This document shows, piece after piece, positions 1 through 12,498 of a stretch of 64,000 bases of DNA. The notes beneath the pieces were generated by a model. That model had not been told where the DNA came from and did no database searches. It was given only the letters and a program-made list of their open reading frames with translations. A program made the position numbers and the translations under genes. Source of the DNA: Tribonema minus (lineage: Eukaryota; Sar; Xanthophyceae; Tribonematales; Tribonemataceae); NCBI GenBank assembly GCA_017506865.1, contig JAFCMP010000529.1, positions 372,001-436,000 on the forward strand. Direction: 5' to 3'. Numbering within the stretch: the first letter of the stretch is position 1; the number at the start of each line of letters is the position of its first letter.

Positions 1-860
1 ACTCCAGCTTCGCAAACGGAACTTACTCGAGGTTGAACACTTGAGGAACTGAGCATCGAATTGCACCTTCGAAGGCGTCTGCGCCGACACCTACATCTGC
101 AGCACCAACGGCTTGCTCATTGACTCACGTCACTGCAAGGATGTCGCCCGTGAAACAGCCAAGGTCGACACGCCTAACGCGCCAACTTCAACGAGAGACC
201 CTGCAAGGAGGGCGCGGGTGCTCGCAGCTCAGTGAGATTTGGACCAGGAGCACCTCAGCATGGAGAGCGTGCCTGCTTCCTCTGACCACAGCAGGCCTAA
301 GCCGCAAGAGTAGGGGACAGGGGAACGCAGGGCATGCCAGCACTCCAGCATGACACAAAGTTCACAACACTTGCGCCAAGCCTGCGAGCCATTGCTTCAT
401 GGCCAGCAAGGGTCGGATACGGTCTTGTCAGATGACGGTAAGATCACATACTTGTTGCAATTTGAGCTAGTGAGAGCATCTAAAAGATCTGAGACCGCAA
501 CTTCGCGCGGGGAGTTGGCGATCTCGGCCCGAGCCTTGGGAGCGTAAGATTTCAGCAGTGATCGTTACTGAGCGCCATTAGCTGTCTTTCGCGACAGGTT
601 GTCCTAAAAAGTCAAGGATCACTGATTGTAGCACGCGAAAGACGGTGCATCATCTCACTCACCGCGAGTTGCCACCTCTCGCAGCCGTGACTGATCGTCC
701 TGGTCTCGCGGCTTTGAATGTGAAGCCAGCTCGCACTATTGGCCAATAATGCTGAGCCAGGACACATCAGCACAATCATGGTTGCTGTAGGAACTTCTGG
801 CCGTAGGATGCGCTAGACCGGCCGAAGTGTCAGTCGCCAGTGTCGTTCGTAGCACAACAG
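1..860. other. No gene recognised
   Basis: This stretch has only short reading frames without family resemblance, and none is joined by convincing splice sites to the His-rich exon that follows. It may hold introns or untranslated sequence of the gene whose candidate exons begin near 861. Confidence 0.4.
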
Positions 861-1261
861 GCATGTTGCAAAGCAAGCATGGTCACACACACCCCTCCCC
901 CCCCTGCCTTCCATTGTGCCACCGCGGCGCCCCATCGGCAGGCGGCGACCTGGGGACGGACGAAATCGGCTTCTCCTCCGCAGACGAGGGCAGCTTCTGC
1001 AGCAATCACTCCCCTGGTCACAGTAACGCGCACCACCACCACCACCTTCACCACGCAAAGGGCCACAGCCTTGGGCACTCGCGGCTGCAGGCGGAAGTGC
1101 AGTTGGTGGGGGCGGCGAGGGGGGCGGGGGGCTGTGTGTGGGGGGGAGGGGGGGGGGCAGGGGGCAGCGGCGCGGCGTCCCCCAACTCGCCGCCAGTGTT
1201 GCGGCGGTCACGGAAGGGGAGCTCGCGGACGGCAAAGCTGCCGCTGTTCATTGAGATCAAG
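861..1261 (+). CDS. Candidate exon: His- and Gly-rich protein segment
   Basis: A GC-rich open frame runs from an AG at 860 (or from the ATG at 863) to a possible donor after ATC-AAG at 1261 (gtgcgc), ending in phase 0. It encodes a histidine cluster (five His in a row, then LHHAKGHSLGHS), a glycine-rich tract and a basic stretch (RRSRKGSSRTAK) before LPLFIEIK. Long G runs at about 1,135-1,160 make the frame sensitive to indels. I do not recognise the protein. A His-rich cytosolic loop of a metal-binding protein is conceivable, but it does not splice in frame into the ZIP gene at 4,892, which has its own start. Confidence 0.35.
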
Positions 1262-1929
1262 GTGCGCGCTGGTGCTGCTTTGGGTCGTGCTGCTGCCGGT
1301 GTTGGCAGTTGGCGTGAGTCAGGCTTCTTCTGTCTTTAGTGTCAGCAGTCATGAGGTTTGCATCCACATATTGAGGGCCTGCGTTTTGCAATCAAGCAAG
1401 CTTCTTGTTATAGCCCTCTTTGTTCACCGTACTTAAGAAGTACGCCCCTTCAAGGTGTTTTGTGAACCGAGCATTGCGCAATGTAGCAAGAATGAAGAAA
1501 TCGTGCACCTGTTGCTACTCTCTGCTACCATTTCAGATTCACTGGCACGTACTGAAACTGAAGTTTTAAGTAGCAGGCTATTAGCGCAGAAGTTGTTAAT
1601 TTCAAGCGCATATGTCACTGACAATGCATACAGACTGATTCTCGTGCCAAACACGTTCATTCCCCAAAGCATAGTGTACTTCTTGACCATGGTATCATCT
1701 AAAAGTCATTTGAATACTTTCACTCACCACCTGCGTTGATCCCAGCAACAACTTGTACTGGCAAATAGCATGTAGTGTCACCTCTTACGTGCGTGCGCGC
1801 TGATCACCATCTGTAAAACTGCGGCTTTGATCGTGTGCTTCTTGCGCCTTGCTGATTAGCGCTTGCGTGAGCAACTTGGCTGATGTACCACCAAGTGCAG
1901 CCGCCTCGCCTCGCCTTAGTGCATATGCA

Positions 1930-1975
1930 GAACAAGTGCAGCGAGCAAAGCATAGAGCCGACCAGTATGGCGCCA
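1930..1975 (+). repeat. Diverged copy of the 5' edge of the exon at 2151
   Basis: About 25 of the first 33 bases match the start of the exon at 2151, and both copies directly follow CAG. The copy reads NKCSEQSIEPTS where the downstream exon reads NKASEPSTEPNG. It could be a duplicated alternative exon start or a decayed duplicate. It resembles the exon-edge duplications in the methyltransferase and RanBPM genes of this window. Confidence 0.4.
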
Positions 1976-2150
1976 CTGCTGCTGTTCGGTTGCATACAAC
2001 GCACAACAGCAACTGCTGCCATGGCCTGGTATTCTATCCAATGCGGCAACTTACAAACCTGCTTTCGGTCCCCATCAATCTGCATGTCACATGTGCAAAC
2101 CAACTGTCAATTAAATGACTCAATTTCCATGTTTTTTTTTAATGCTGCAG

Positions 2151-2374
2151 AACAAGGCCAGCGAGCCGAGCACAGAGCCCAATGGACCAGCGGCGTTGCC
2201 CTCAAAAGTGGAAAAAACACGCGCGGGCAGCTGCTGCCGCCGCTGGACGCGCGGGAGCGTCACATGCTTGAAGTGGCTTGCGGCGGCGTGCTGCTGCGTG
2301 GGGCGCGGCGGCGAGCAGGAGCCTGCGAAAGCGGTGCTGGCGCAGCAGGACGGGGCGGGCGCGCTGGAGATGGC
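2151..2374 (+). CDS. Candidate exon: Cys/Trp-rich basic segment
   Basis: A strong acceptor (a run of nine T followed by aatgctgcag) precedes this exon, and a gtgagc donor follows ATG-GC at 2374. Read in phase 0, which fits the exon ending at 1261, it encodes a Ser/Glu/Pro-rich start (NKASEPSTEPNGPAALPSKV) and a Cys/Trp-rich middle (CCRRW, CLKWLAAACCC). It ends in phase 2 and no partner exon in that phase was found, so the model is incomplete. The first 33 bases have a diverged copy after another AG at 1929. I cannot name the product. Confidence 0.35.
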
Positions 2375-3898
2375 GTGAGCGCATCGCTAGCTGCCATTCA
2401 GCGCAGCAGCGCTCGGTTGAGCGGCTGCATCGCTCAGCGCCATGTGGTGTCGAGGTGGCGCGGTCGGATCAAGTGGGGTGGCAGGGGGCAGGAGCAGCAA
2501 GACAGGTGTTGCGCCAGGCCTTAGCTACGCAGCGGTCATGCGTAACTTGGTCAGCAAGCAGCGGGCTGCAGTGCCGCCGGTGTAAACGCGGGCATCCACG
2601 GGCAGCACTGCTGTGCGCAGCCCAACGGCAGCGACGCTTCGTCAAGTGCGCACCGCGCTTTGGCCACGTGCACACAGGGTTTGCCAGCAGGTGAAGATGA
2701 GAGCCCGATGGTCGCCCTGCTTTCGCGTGCACATCGCTCAGGCGGTCAGTGACGCCCATGCACGCAGCAGCGCACCGCTGGCACCAGCGAGGCAGCAGCC
2801 ACCGGCGAAATGGCAGTGCTGGGCCTCCGCAAAATCGGGGCGGGGGGGGGGGCTGCCGATCAAGTGGTGCTGCCGCTGGTGCTGCCGCTCTGCGTGTGGC
2901 AGCACACATCGGCCCATCGCCTCAAGCTGGTCGCGAGCTCCGGCAGCGCCACTACTCGCATCACACAGAGCCTGCGCATTGATAGCACGACGCCAACAGG
3001 CCAACGAGCAGCGGCCGCTGGCAGTTGCGCCAGCGCAATGTCAGCCTCTATGTCTATGTAGTTTGGCGTGCCGTCACGCGCCACGGTGCATCCTGCAGCG
3101 GCACGTGCTGCCACCGATGCTAAAGAAGCTGCGGACCAGTGTTGTCAGCACCGCTCAGCGCTACTGTGCAGGGCCATAACGCAAAGCAGCTGCTCATCAG
3201 GCCACGGCGGGATGCACGCCGCATGATGCTGTGCACGTTGTGGCAGCCTGGCGCGGATGGGCAATTGAGGCACATACACTAGCGCGATGGCGCACAAAAC
3301 ATCGTGCGCGTAAGCAGCGCGCTGTGTGTTGCTCGCACACCGCGGGGAGGTCGCCTGGCGCCAATTTGCGCCTCACTTCAAGGACACTGTGGCTACATAA
3401 GAGAGATTGTGAGCTCAGGCGCTCACATAGTTAAACGATGGGCACTGGTGCTGTTGCCATTCAGTCCCCCTGTACAGGCGTGTCGCGCTGACGCTCGCCG
3501 CAGCGCCATGCCACATCTTTGGATAAGATCTGTGCAAGTAGTCGCAGCCACGTGACGTAATGCACACTTGATCGCGAGGCACACCTTATCATGGCGGCAC
3601 GGATTTCCTGTTCATGTGTATATGTATGGTGTGATGTGGCACTGATTGGTGCAGGCGCACATATTGCAATAATTGTAATGGCGAACCTTCACATGAATTC
3701 GCTTGCTTTGGCACTCAGACATCCAATGTGTAAGTAGTCGTGGACTTGTATACTGAAAGTATGCATTGCCGTCGGCGCTTCTCAGCACGAAGCTGACTGT
3801 TTGGTGTGTGTGTGTGCGTTGGCTGTTACCACTTCTCCAGTCTGAATTGATTGTGAGGAGCTTTGAAGCACTCTACTAATTTCTGTTTGACTGCTCAG
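2375..3898. other. No gene supported; GC-rich stretch
   Basis: Several overlapping open frames of 80-190 codons run through 2,400-3,200 on both strands, but their composition is that of random GC-rich DNA (Arg, Ala, Cys, His rich) and none shows a domain. From 3,550 the base composition falls to intron-like levels. I see no RNA gene or mobile element here. Confidence 0.4.
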
Positions 3899-4060
3899 GT
3901 ATGGATAGTGTGCAACAGCCTAGCTGCCCGGGGTCCCAGCCTCAAGCCCCTGCGCTGCTGCATTGATACCGACATTGCAGCAGAGCGAATCGTGTGCCGC
4001 TTATGCATGGCAGACCACGTTGCAGAGCTGGTTCATCATATGTATCGTGAGTCCGAGTGA
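3899..4060 (+). CDS. Candidate terminal exon, unrecognised
   Basis: The sequence follows a good acceptor (ctgtttgactgctcag) and has an open frame with several Cys, His and acidic residues (CRLCMADHVAELVHHMYR). It either splices at a gtgagt after TATC at 4049 or reads on to a stop at 4058-4060. Composition differs from the flanks and looks coding. It is not in phase with the exon ending at 2374, so a missing exon or a separate gene must be assumed. Confidence 0.3.
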   Translation, partial: VWIVCNSLAARGPSLKPLRCCIDTDIAAERIVCRLCMADHVAELVHHMYRESE

Positions 4061-4891
4061 CTCCTTACTCGCACGAGTGCAGCGGAAGGCAGCCACGGCT
4101 GCACTAAGAGCGCGCATGAACGCGTAACTGCGGGCTTTGTGAATATGCGGGGCTCTATCGCTTTTGTGTGCATGTTGCGTCCTTTAAAATGCCCGCAGCT
4201 TCAGATCGTCACTGTTAAAACAGTTTGACCGGGAAGACAATTTTTTGTTAAAGAAAGCTGACCAAAGAAAGCTCACCAACGTTGGTTGGAACATCGACAG
4301 GGGCCCGAACCTATTGGGCCCGATTTTAATAAAATTGTCCAACAACGTCGTATTCCAATGATTATTGATAATTTTGGTAAAATTGTGTGAGGCGTCACAG
4401 TATGCACCTACTGACCTGTAGATTCTGTATGTCCGCTACTCTGGCACGGCACAGTCAGTTGATTGGTAAATTTTAGTCCGGGACTGTCCGCAAGCATTGG
4501 CACCCAAACCAGCGCGCGTGCAAGATGATATATGTACATCATTGAGTGCACATCCACAGAGAGGGCTTTTCGCGCCCCTTGCGAAGCGAAATTAATAAAA
4601 GTACATCGTTTTCGCTCAAGAGATGGAGACATCGGCTACGATAGGTGTGGCTCAGACTGGGTGCCGCTGTGTCTGCCCCCCATGAGTCTAGTACAAGCCT
4701 GCAACGCAGGGCTCTAAGGGCCCGTCCGATTTTAGTTTTTTGCAATCTTATCCAACGCATCAAGCCCACCTTGGGGCTGCTATAAATACAAGATCATAAG
4801 TACATCATTGCAGGCCTTTCCGTCAAAAAGGTCCCGTATGTTGAAGTTCAAGATTGGGTGACTCGCGCACGCGAGAAGCGCGATCTAGACA
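4061..4891. other. Intergenic; holds one dispersed-repeat copy
   Basis: AT-rich non-coding sequence upstream of the ZIP gene start at 4892. The only recognisable item is a copy of the short dispersed repeat at 4561-4607. No promoter motif is clear enough to call. Confidence 0.4.
4561..4607 (+). repeat. Short dispersed repeat (TTCGCGCC...AATTAATAAAA family), copy 1
   Basis: This copy has a ggcttttcgcgcc head followed by GCGAAATTAATAAAAGTAC. Related copies lie at 7,574-7,611 (same strand), 56,008-56,038 and 56,552-56,596 (opposite strand), with partial matches at 43,664-43,690 and 47,343-47,368. No coding capacity is seen. Confidence 0.55.
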
Positions 4892-7800
4892 ATGCCTACA
4901 GTGAATGCGGGAGGTGCTGCACGAGGTAAGACTGACCAATATTCGTCGAATTTGATGTCAAGCGGCCCAAAACCGCATGCTTCCCAACCTCGCATCATTT
5001 TGACATCGCTGCGCTAGGCGGCAACCTGTGTTGTTCTCAGCGTACCTTCTGGCTTGCGCGGCGGGAGCAGCGACGGGAATTGGCGCTGCCGTAGTGTTCA
5101 GCACCCGGCTGGTGAGTTGCAGATCACGCGAAGCGGCAATGCTGAGCTCACACAAGTGCAGCACTTTACATCTGTAATCTGATCAACTGGTCAGAGTGTG
5201 TGCAACATCGCAAGTAGTCTGCACTTCTTTGCAATAAGGTTTGATTACACTCATGGATTTGCTTATGGTGCAACTTCATTACGATTGACTGCTGATACAC
5301 AGTATTTTTTTTGCTCCTCCGAATTGGCTGCGCTAATCATGCCCTCACATGTGAGCAATGTAGCCCACGCATAGCTCCTTGTGATGTGCAGGAAATCTAC
5401 ATCAGCTCCTATGGCACAACATATCCTTCTGGCATTATGGCCATCTATATACCTGGTCTGGCTCCAACTCGCCTGCACATGCTGCAGGTCAGGCGCGCCA
5501 ACCGCAAGTTCCTTGCAGGTTCCATAGCACTTGCCGCCGGCGTCATGCTCTACGTCAGCATGACCACCATCTTCACCAGCACGACAGCGGCGTTTACGCA
5601 GTCTGGGCTGCCTCCGGGCACGGCTTACATTTACACAACGCTCAGCTTCTTCGGAGGCGTGGCGCTGTACGAGATTCTCGACGCTGTGGTAGGGTATCTG
5701 GACTACTGCGATCACGGCGGTGCTGCGACGATGCGCGATGAGTCTCAACAGAGGTCCACACGCCCTGCTGCGGGGGCTGTGAGCACGCAGGGTGTGCAGA
5801 GGTCTCGTCTGCAACGCCAGGTGTGACTTCCTCAGCACTTCTATACTGTATCCTGCGCAGTGACAGTCTGCAGCATCTGCAAGGTCTTCGCAGCAGCGCG
5901 TTGGCATTTAGCATGCTGCACGGCACTTCTCGAATCTGCCTGAAATTAGGATGTTTGCCAAATCACCACTCCGTTTGGCGTACTGCTAGGCTGCAAAGAT
6001 GCTGAGCTGCCTGTTGCAGCACATCCAGCGTCATACAGATCCATACACACATGACCGCTGAGTCGGTTGGTTGTCTTTAGTTATTGTTGAAAAAGTATCT
6101 CTACATGACTCGTTGTAACATGATAACAAAGTATGCATGTGGGGGGACGGCCTACTTGCACAGTTCGTCCCTCTGTCTCGCTGTTTGGCGCAACCATGCG
6201 CTAGGCTTCTATTCATCACTGGGCTTGCCTTATACTCAAGTTGGTGCGTTGCCAATGCAGGACACCAGAAGCCTCAGCCCTGCAGGTGCGAGCACCAGCT
6301 TGCCTGTAGCTCAGCTACACCCTCAGCGCGATGAACAGAGTCGTCTGGAGCCAGAACAACGGCGCGGTGACAGCGGTTGCGGCAGCTGCCCTGGAGACTT
6401 TGCGATTGACCTCCATGACGACAGCATTGCTCAGGAAGAAAGGTTTGTCTCTGAGATGCAGAACACATAGAACCACTTCATTGCCATACGAGAAGCATAC
6501 GGTATATGCTGCACCCCACATTGCTGGTGTCTCAGCCCCTGAGGTGGCGATATATAAATTCATAACATGGCAATGACCCGTCGTTGGCACGCAATGCAGC
6601 TCAAGCAGCTAGTCTAATGTGCACTGCTTGGATTTGAGCATTGTGGGCCCGGCAAGCCACTGCAGAGCGAACACAAATAGCACTGAGTTTACTGTCAGTC
6701 AAAATGACGACAGCTGCCAATCATTCAACACCACATGTCAACAAAGTTCCACAGCTGCAGCTGCCAATCCAATAGAAAACTTACTGCTACATATAGTTGC
6801 AGCTTGAGGTGTCAATACCGTTGATGTCAAAATCCTTCAAGTTAAGTGAAGGTCCATGCATCATTGTCTTGTCTGTTGGAGATCGCACCAGCATTCTAGC
6901 ACAGCACTGATCCACTCTGCTATCAGTTCCACAGCTGCCGCCCTTCCAGCGCTTGCTGCACTGCAACAGATCTGTCAAGCTCCACGGGAAGACTGCCAGG
7001 CGCGACAGAGTCTCTGAAAAAGCTCAACGTCAGAAATGCCGCCCGCTTCCACGCAGGTCTGCGCATGGACGCCATGTAACTGTCGGGATCCCTGCCCAGT
7101 CACCCAGCTTCACGGCACAACCGCCAGCGCCGCAGCGCATTGACGAGGGCGGTAAGAGTGCCAGCACGCATGTTACAGACGCGGTTGAGTCTTGAGCCTG
7201 CAATTCATTACTGTGGCACTTCTCAATATGTTGCGCGTCAAGCTTTGGGCCCCCTCATTATTTTTAAATAGCTTATGTAAGTGCTTCTTTATGGTTTGTA
7301 AACTCAATCTGAAGGGCACAGTTTGCTCAGATGCATTGCGTGCCATTACAAAAAATATTGAACATCAAATGGCACTACAAACTGAGTGGACACAGTTTTA
7401 TCCCTCCTGGAACAACCGAGCTATAATGATTTATTTTTTCAAATGATACAAGGCAACAGCGTCAGTAATCTTGAATCTTTATCATTTCCAGGCTTGTGAC
7501 CAGGCGGATCGCATAGCATCTCATGGCATTCACTCATCACACATGCACAGACGGTGCTAGCTTGTGCATACAAGTACTCGCGCCCTGAGCGAGAATTAAT
7601 AAAAAGTACATGCGGACTGGTTGAGCCAGTTTGGGCTCTCGATCAGGGGTTGAGCTGTTGTGTGCAGCCTACACCACAAAGTGGAAGCAGCGTTTCTCAG
7701 CTTTACATCAGTATCAGATCCCTGTCTGGTGCTCCCCCCTCGCCTGCCATGCATGCTGCATATGCGCAGAAGTCACACTATGAAATGGTCTAGATCAGCA

Positions 7801-10800
7801 GCGTCTCCCACAAACCTACCCCAACTTTGGCACCATCGCTGCAGTCTTGGCCCTCGAAGAAGATGCATCGACAGACGTGGAGGCTGCAGAGACGGCGAGC
7901 GCTGGCACTGGTATGGAGCGTCACCGCTCCAGTGCTCAGCACGTGCATGAACGGCGCGGGCTGCAGGTACATGGCTAACGGATGCGCGGATTGCAACGGC
8001 TGCAGGCTTGCTGTGCGATATACTTCACAGTATTCATGCTTCCGTGTAAGTGCACCGGGTACATGCATAAAACGGCGTGGCAAAGGCAATTTCAGCCTGG
8101 CAATGGCGTCGTGATGCACTGCTGGTCTGAAAGGCTACTGTATGTCTGGTCGGCAGCACTCTTACCATTCCGTGCAGTTGCGCTCGAGACAGCTAGCCTG
8201 AGCTTGGGGTACCACGTGGGGGGGGCAGGGCCTTCAGCAATCCTCAAAGCACCAACATTGAAACCACCGCCAATTAAATTACTGCCAGGCAGTCGACAGA
8301 TGCCCAAAGTTTCATCATTGACATGCAGCCACCCGACCATTACTCTGCAGCGGCAATGCAATGAGAATTGCAGGTAGCTGCTGCTAGCATGCGAGATATG
8401 ATGCAGGGGCTGTTCACCAACTATATCATTGTACAAATTTGAATTCTACAGCCGACATGCTGCTCTCCACTGGCTTTATGCTTGACAGCGACTCCAAAGG
8501 ACTACATAGATTCAGGTCATGAGGTGAAGAAAAATATGTTATGACCTGCACATGTTATGACCGTCATACGGCAGTGATGGCTTTTGAATCGCAGTACCTC
8601 CAAGTGTTTTTGTTGCTGGTGATAATTCAGTGCTCATGTATTTTGAGCGCTCCAGAGGCAAACCATAGGGGTCCAAACAATACATTGCTGTCGTGCAGCT
8701 CATGATCACGTGCCACGTGTACTTCTACTGCTGGTGCAATGGCTGTCAGATGGCATCTTCAACTATATGCGTGGTGAATGGCACAGTGAGCGCCCTCGCC
8801 TGGGATTCTGCTCTTTCTTTGCAATTGGCTGCCCTCAAGGGCGACATGCCCTGAGTGCACCTGATATAATCATCTGCATCAACGCAACTCAAGGCCAACT
8901 GCAAGTAACATGGTAATACCTATAGTATAGAAATAGCCATGTACACTGTACTCCCATGCACTTCTTACCAATGTCTATGTACATTAGAAGTAGTTCATAC
9001 ATTTTTATATATGCAATGGCTGTACTTGTACATGAGAGTATGCTGTTTCGACTGCACATGGCAACAGCTTTAGTGGTGTGCCTACTCTGTTGCAGCACGT
9101 CCGCCCGCACATCTCGGGTACACAGAGGGACTCCAGCAGCGCGCAACGACCATGCACTTCAAGTGCAAGTGTGCCATCCACGGCGTCCATCGAGGACAGG
9201 GTCCTCGTCCGAATGAGCCTCATGACGGCGCTGGCTATTGCCATATCCAACTTTCCTGAAGGCGAGTTCTGAAAGTTCCATTGTGAAAGCAGGCATCAAT
9301 GGCACTGCATTGTCATCATCATGCGTGAGCAATGAGCTTGGATGTTGCGGATGGCCATTGCCACATTCTACGTCAGTAGGGGAAATGCATCTTTTGTGCC
9401 CAGCCTTGGAAGCGCTGCCTGGGTTTTATGTCCTGGCTGGTCAAGATTCAGGAGGACACTTGCGCCCGATGACGTCATTGTGTCTCACTCAAGCAGTAAC
9501 TCCAAGTGGCTGCCAGAAATGAGACTTGCATGGCCATCAAGTGTACGCACAACAATATTTTGCACTGGGCACACATCATCCATGTTTGATTTTTTGAGTG
9601 ATTTGACAAACATGACAATCACAGTCTCTGGAGCCCTAGATGCTGCTCAAAGTTTTTGCAGTCGCTTGGGTGACCATCTCAGGCCCATTTGTGTAGCCGA
9701 AGTCATATTGCCCGCATTGCGGTTTACTGTGAGCACAATGGCTGGATATGTGGTGCATTCTTGAATGCTGCTTCATGGCATTTTTTTGCTGCTTCAGGGC
9801 ATTTTGGCACCGTGACTGTCTCCTACCCTGCATGGGGCAGCCGGGCACCAAGCAATTATTTGCTGTTGAGCACTGAGCAGGACACGCTTGCCTCACATTA
9901 TTTATAAATGTTGTCAAGCGACGGAGAAATTGCTAGGACCATGACCACACTCTTTTCTCGATCTTGAACTTCAGGCATGGCATCATTTGTGGGCGCCCTT
10001 GTGGAGCCGGACTTGGGTGCCTCAGTTGCGGTCGCCATTGGAGTGCACAACATTGCAGAAGGCATCTGCGTGGCTGTGCCAATATATTATGCAACAGAGA
10101 ACAGGTGACATGACGCGCGCAAGCCCATGCCTGGTAGTGAATGTGCTCTCCATTTTCATGATGCAACCGCCAGTGTGCATCTGCACAGCAACATGGAACT
10201 CATATACGTCGAGGTAGTATGAAGGAGTGCTAACAAGCAGCACGTCATATACCACTATTACTGTGTCTCACGGACATTTCTCAAGATGTCCGCACCAGCC
10301 CCTGCATCATGAGTGCTCACGTGTATCTTTTTAATATAGCTTTGTGGTGGTCAGGCAGCAGTCGGTGCGGGTTAATCGCATCTGGCCAGTGCACGAGGTC
10401 GGCTGTTGGGTGCAAGCATGCGTGCAGGCTCTGCAGGCATATGTCGCTTGGCATGTGCTTCCAATGTACGTCATCGACGTCTGAGTACTCCAGTCAAAGC
10501 ATACAAAAATCAATTTTTTCTTGAATACAGAAGTGTGTGCTGCTCTTGGTGCTATTGTGTGCGCCCGCTCAAAACACCAGCATGAGCACATGCATGACAT
10601 AAGTGTGTTGGCAGCAAAATCAATGTCGCTGTTGAGACTGCACCATCAGGCACCGAATACTTGCCAGTGCACAGACCGCAACTGCCACTTTTGCAAACTG
10701 CTGTTCCCAGGTGCAAGGCCTTCTGCTGGGGGGTGCTGAGCGGTGCCAGCGAGCCCGTCGGCGCAGCGCTGGCATGGCTCATCCTCAGGGACACCTTTGA

Positions 10801-10975
10801 CGAAGTAGTCTACAGCGTCCTCTTCGGCCTGGTATCGGGTATGATGGTATGCATCTGCCTGCAGGAGCTGATACCCACCGCGGTGCGGCACGACCCGTAC
10901 GACGGCGTCACCAGCAAGTGCCTGATTGCTGGCATGGCTATCATGGCTCTCAGCTTGTGTCTGTTCAATGTGTGA
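4892..10975 (+). CDS. ZIP-family divalent metal transporter
   Basis: Exons 4892-4925, 5041-5111, 5488-5820, 6261-6442, 6950-7056, 7845-7966, 9096-9261, 9975-10104 and 10711-10975 join in perfect phase to give 469 residues. ZIP proteins move Zn, Fe or Mn into the cytosol. TM1 carries AATGIGAAVVFSTRL (about residues 21-35), TM2 LAAGVMLYVSM and TM3 FFGGVALYEIL. A long loop with scattered His (about 130-310) follows. TM4 has SNFPEG (334-339), TM5 HNIAEG (363-368), TM6 SGASEPVGA and TM7 GLVSGMMVCICLQELIP. The C-terminus is at the last membrane segment, as usual. The layout fits the GufA/ZupT-like branch. The usual TM4 His is Ser334 and the TM5 Pro is Ala366. The seventh intron starts with GC, not GT. 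The first exon is short and chosen because MPTVNAGGAAR splices exactly in phase. The membrane-domain exons are certain; exon 1 and the exon 5 donor (gtctgc) less so. Confidence 0.9.
7574..7611 (+). repeat. Short dispersed repeat, copy 2
   Basis: This copy carries CGCGCCCTGAGC and then GAGAATTAATAAAAAGTAC. It lies in the fifth intron of the ZIP gene in the same orientation as the copy at 4,561. Confidence 0.55.
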
Positions 10976-11014
10976 GCATGTCACTGCCCTGTGGACAGCA
11001 CCCTCCGAACCAGA

Positions 11015-11100
11015 TATATCATCTGCGGTGGGGGTTCATTTACATGTTTGTTTTCTGACAGATATCATCTGCGGTGGGGGTCCATTTACATGTTTGTTTT
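11015..11100 (+). repeat. Two-copy tandem repeat just past the ZIP stop codon
   Basis: A unit of about 45 bases (ATCATCTGCGGTGGGGGT then TTACATGTTTGTTTT) occurs twice with one or two differences, probably in the 3' untranslated region of the transporter. Confidence 0.6.
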
Positions 11101-12498
11101 ATGGTTTGGGTGCGTACTGCAGGCAAGAGCTGCATGACAGATAGTCTGGGCCCTGACGTTTCTCGAGCGGTCGGAGACAGGTATAGAGGACAATAGAGCC
11201 TGAGAGTGCACAGGTCTCAGTGTGCTCTGCTGAATTGTGTCGTATCTGCTGCATGCTTTGCATTTGTGCACCTACCTCAAGATAATTCTCTGCGCCCTGT
11301 GTGGACGTAGGCAACACTGAACGCAGTGTGACACAAGAAAGTGTGCCATGGCAACGGCAACGGTCACTCTTGTGATCATTCAATAAATCATCAGCACCAC
11401 TTTCTTTGTTTAAGTCAAAAGCACGTATCCTGATTCATGCGCACAATGTTCAGAGGCTTTTCTGGGGTGACCACCAAGTAGGGTCTGGAACTGGCCCTCT
11501 TGTTCAGCAACAGCGTTCGTACAGCATTTAAGGCGGTCAACACTGGGAAGATGATAATCACGGTATCACTTGAATACCAGGCCTGTACCACATTTCATTT
11601 TGCAAAACATCTGCAATGTCATCAACTCGAAGCACACATTCTTCCATACAGGCTGCTGCCTCACAATCATTTATTTCTATAATACGAATGAAAGAGCGTT
11701 GTGCAACCACGCAGCAAGGCTGATGTGACTCCCAGAAAATGGCAAGTTCTGAATTCCTCACGTTATAACTGGCAACTTCAAGTATTCATATTTGTGCATG
11801 CCACTGGGTACCACATCGTTAGGAGCGCATGACATTACAGTAGCAATACTTTATCCGATGATGCTGATTTGGACTATTCACACATATGCGCTCACGTTTG
11901 TGTACCAGTGGCACCGCATCAAAGTACACATCATGACATCACATCATGACACACATAGCACCGGGGAATTACAACCTTGTGGCCCATGCAGATGGTGGTT
12001 TTCAAGTAAACGCCTTTAATACACGTCAACGTTACGAGCGTGCGCAGACCCATGCAGGGAAGACACTTCAGTATGCACTTGCGAAGTGGCATGGCGCATA
12101 TCAATCCCTTTTACAGGCATGAAAAAGAGTGATAAAGATTGCACAGTATCTCCGGTGCAGCAGCAGCATGTGCATAACTTCCTTGCTTGGCACCGACTAA
12201 CAACGACTAGCTCACAGCCTCAGCAGAGGACCTAGCTGGTGAAACAGCACAACACACCAGTCCAGTGCGATGCGATGCTATGGTTTCTTGTGCCAGCCTG
12301 TCTGCTCTTCGCCACACCAAGTAAAACGCTCTCATGCCTTCTGCTGCGACACTGCTGCACATCCTGGGGTCTGCTGCAGAGAACACGCAGCTGACGTACA
12401 CACATGACACCAAGCAGCTACGAGGTTGGCGTAGGTCACAGACAAGCACAAAAACAAAATGCAAGCTCAAAGCTCTGGCATGCGGCCATGGATACTTG
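11101..12498. other. Intergenic between convergent genes
   Basis: AT-rich sequence between the ZIP stop and the methyltransferase stop. It presumably contains both 3' untranslated regions. I see no supported gene, RNA or mobile element. Confidence 0.45.

Noticed and set aside
861-4060. Left-end exons as the N-terminal part of the ZIP transporter
   Set aside because: The His-rich exon would suit a metal transporter, but the ZIP gene has a start at 4,892 that splices exactly in phase, and the left-end exons are not in phase with it.
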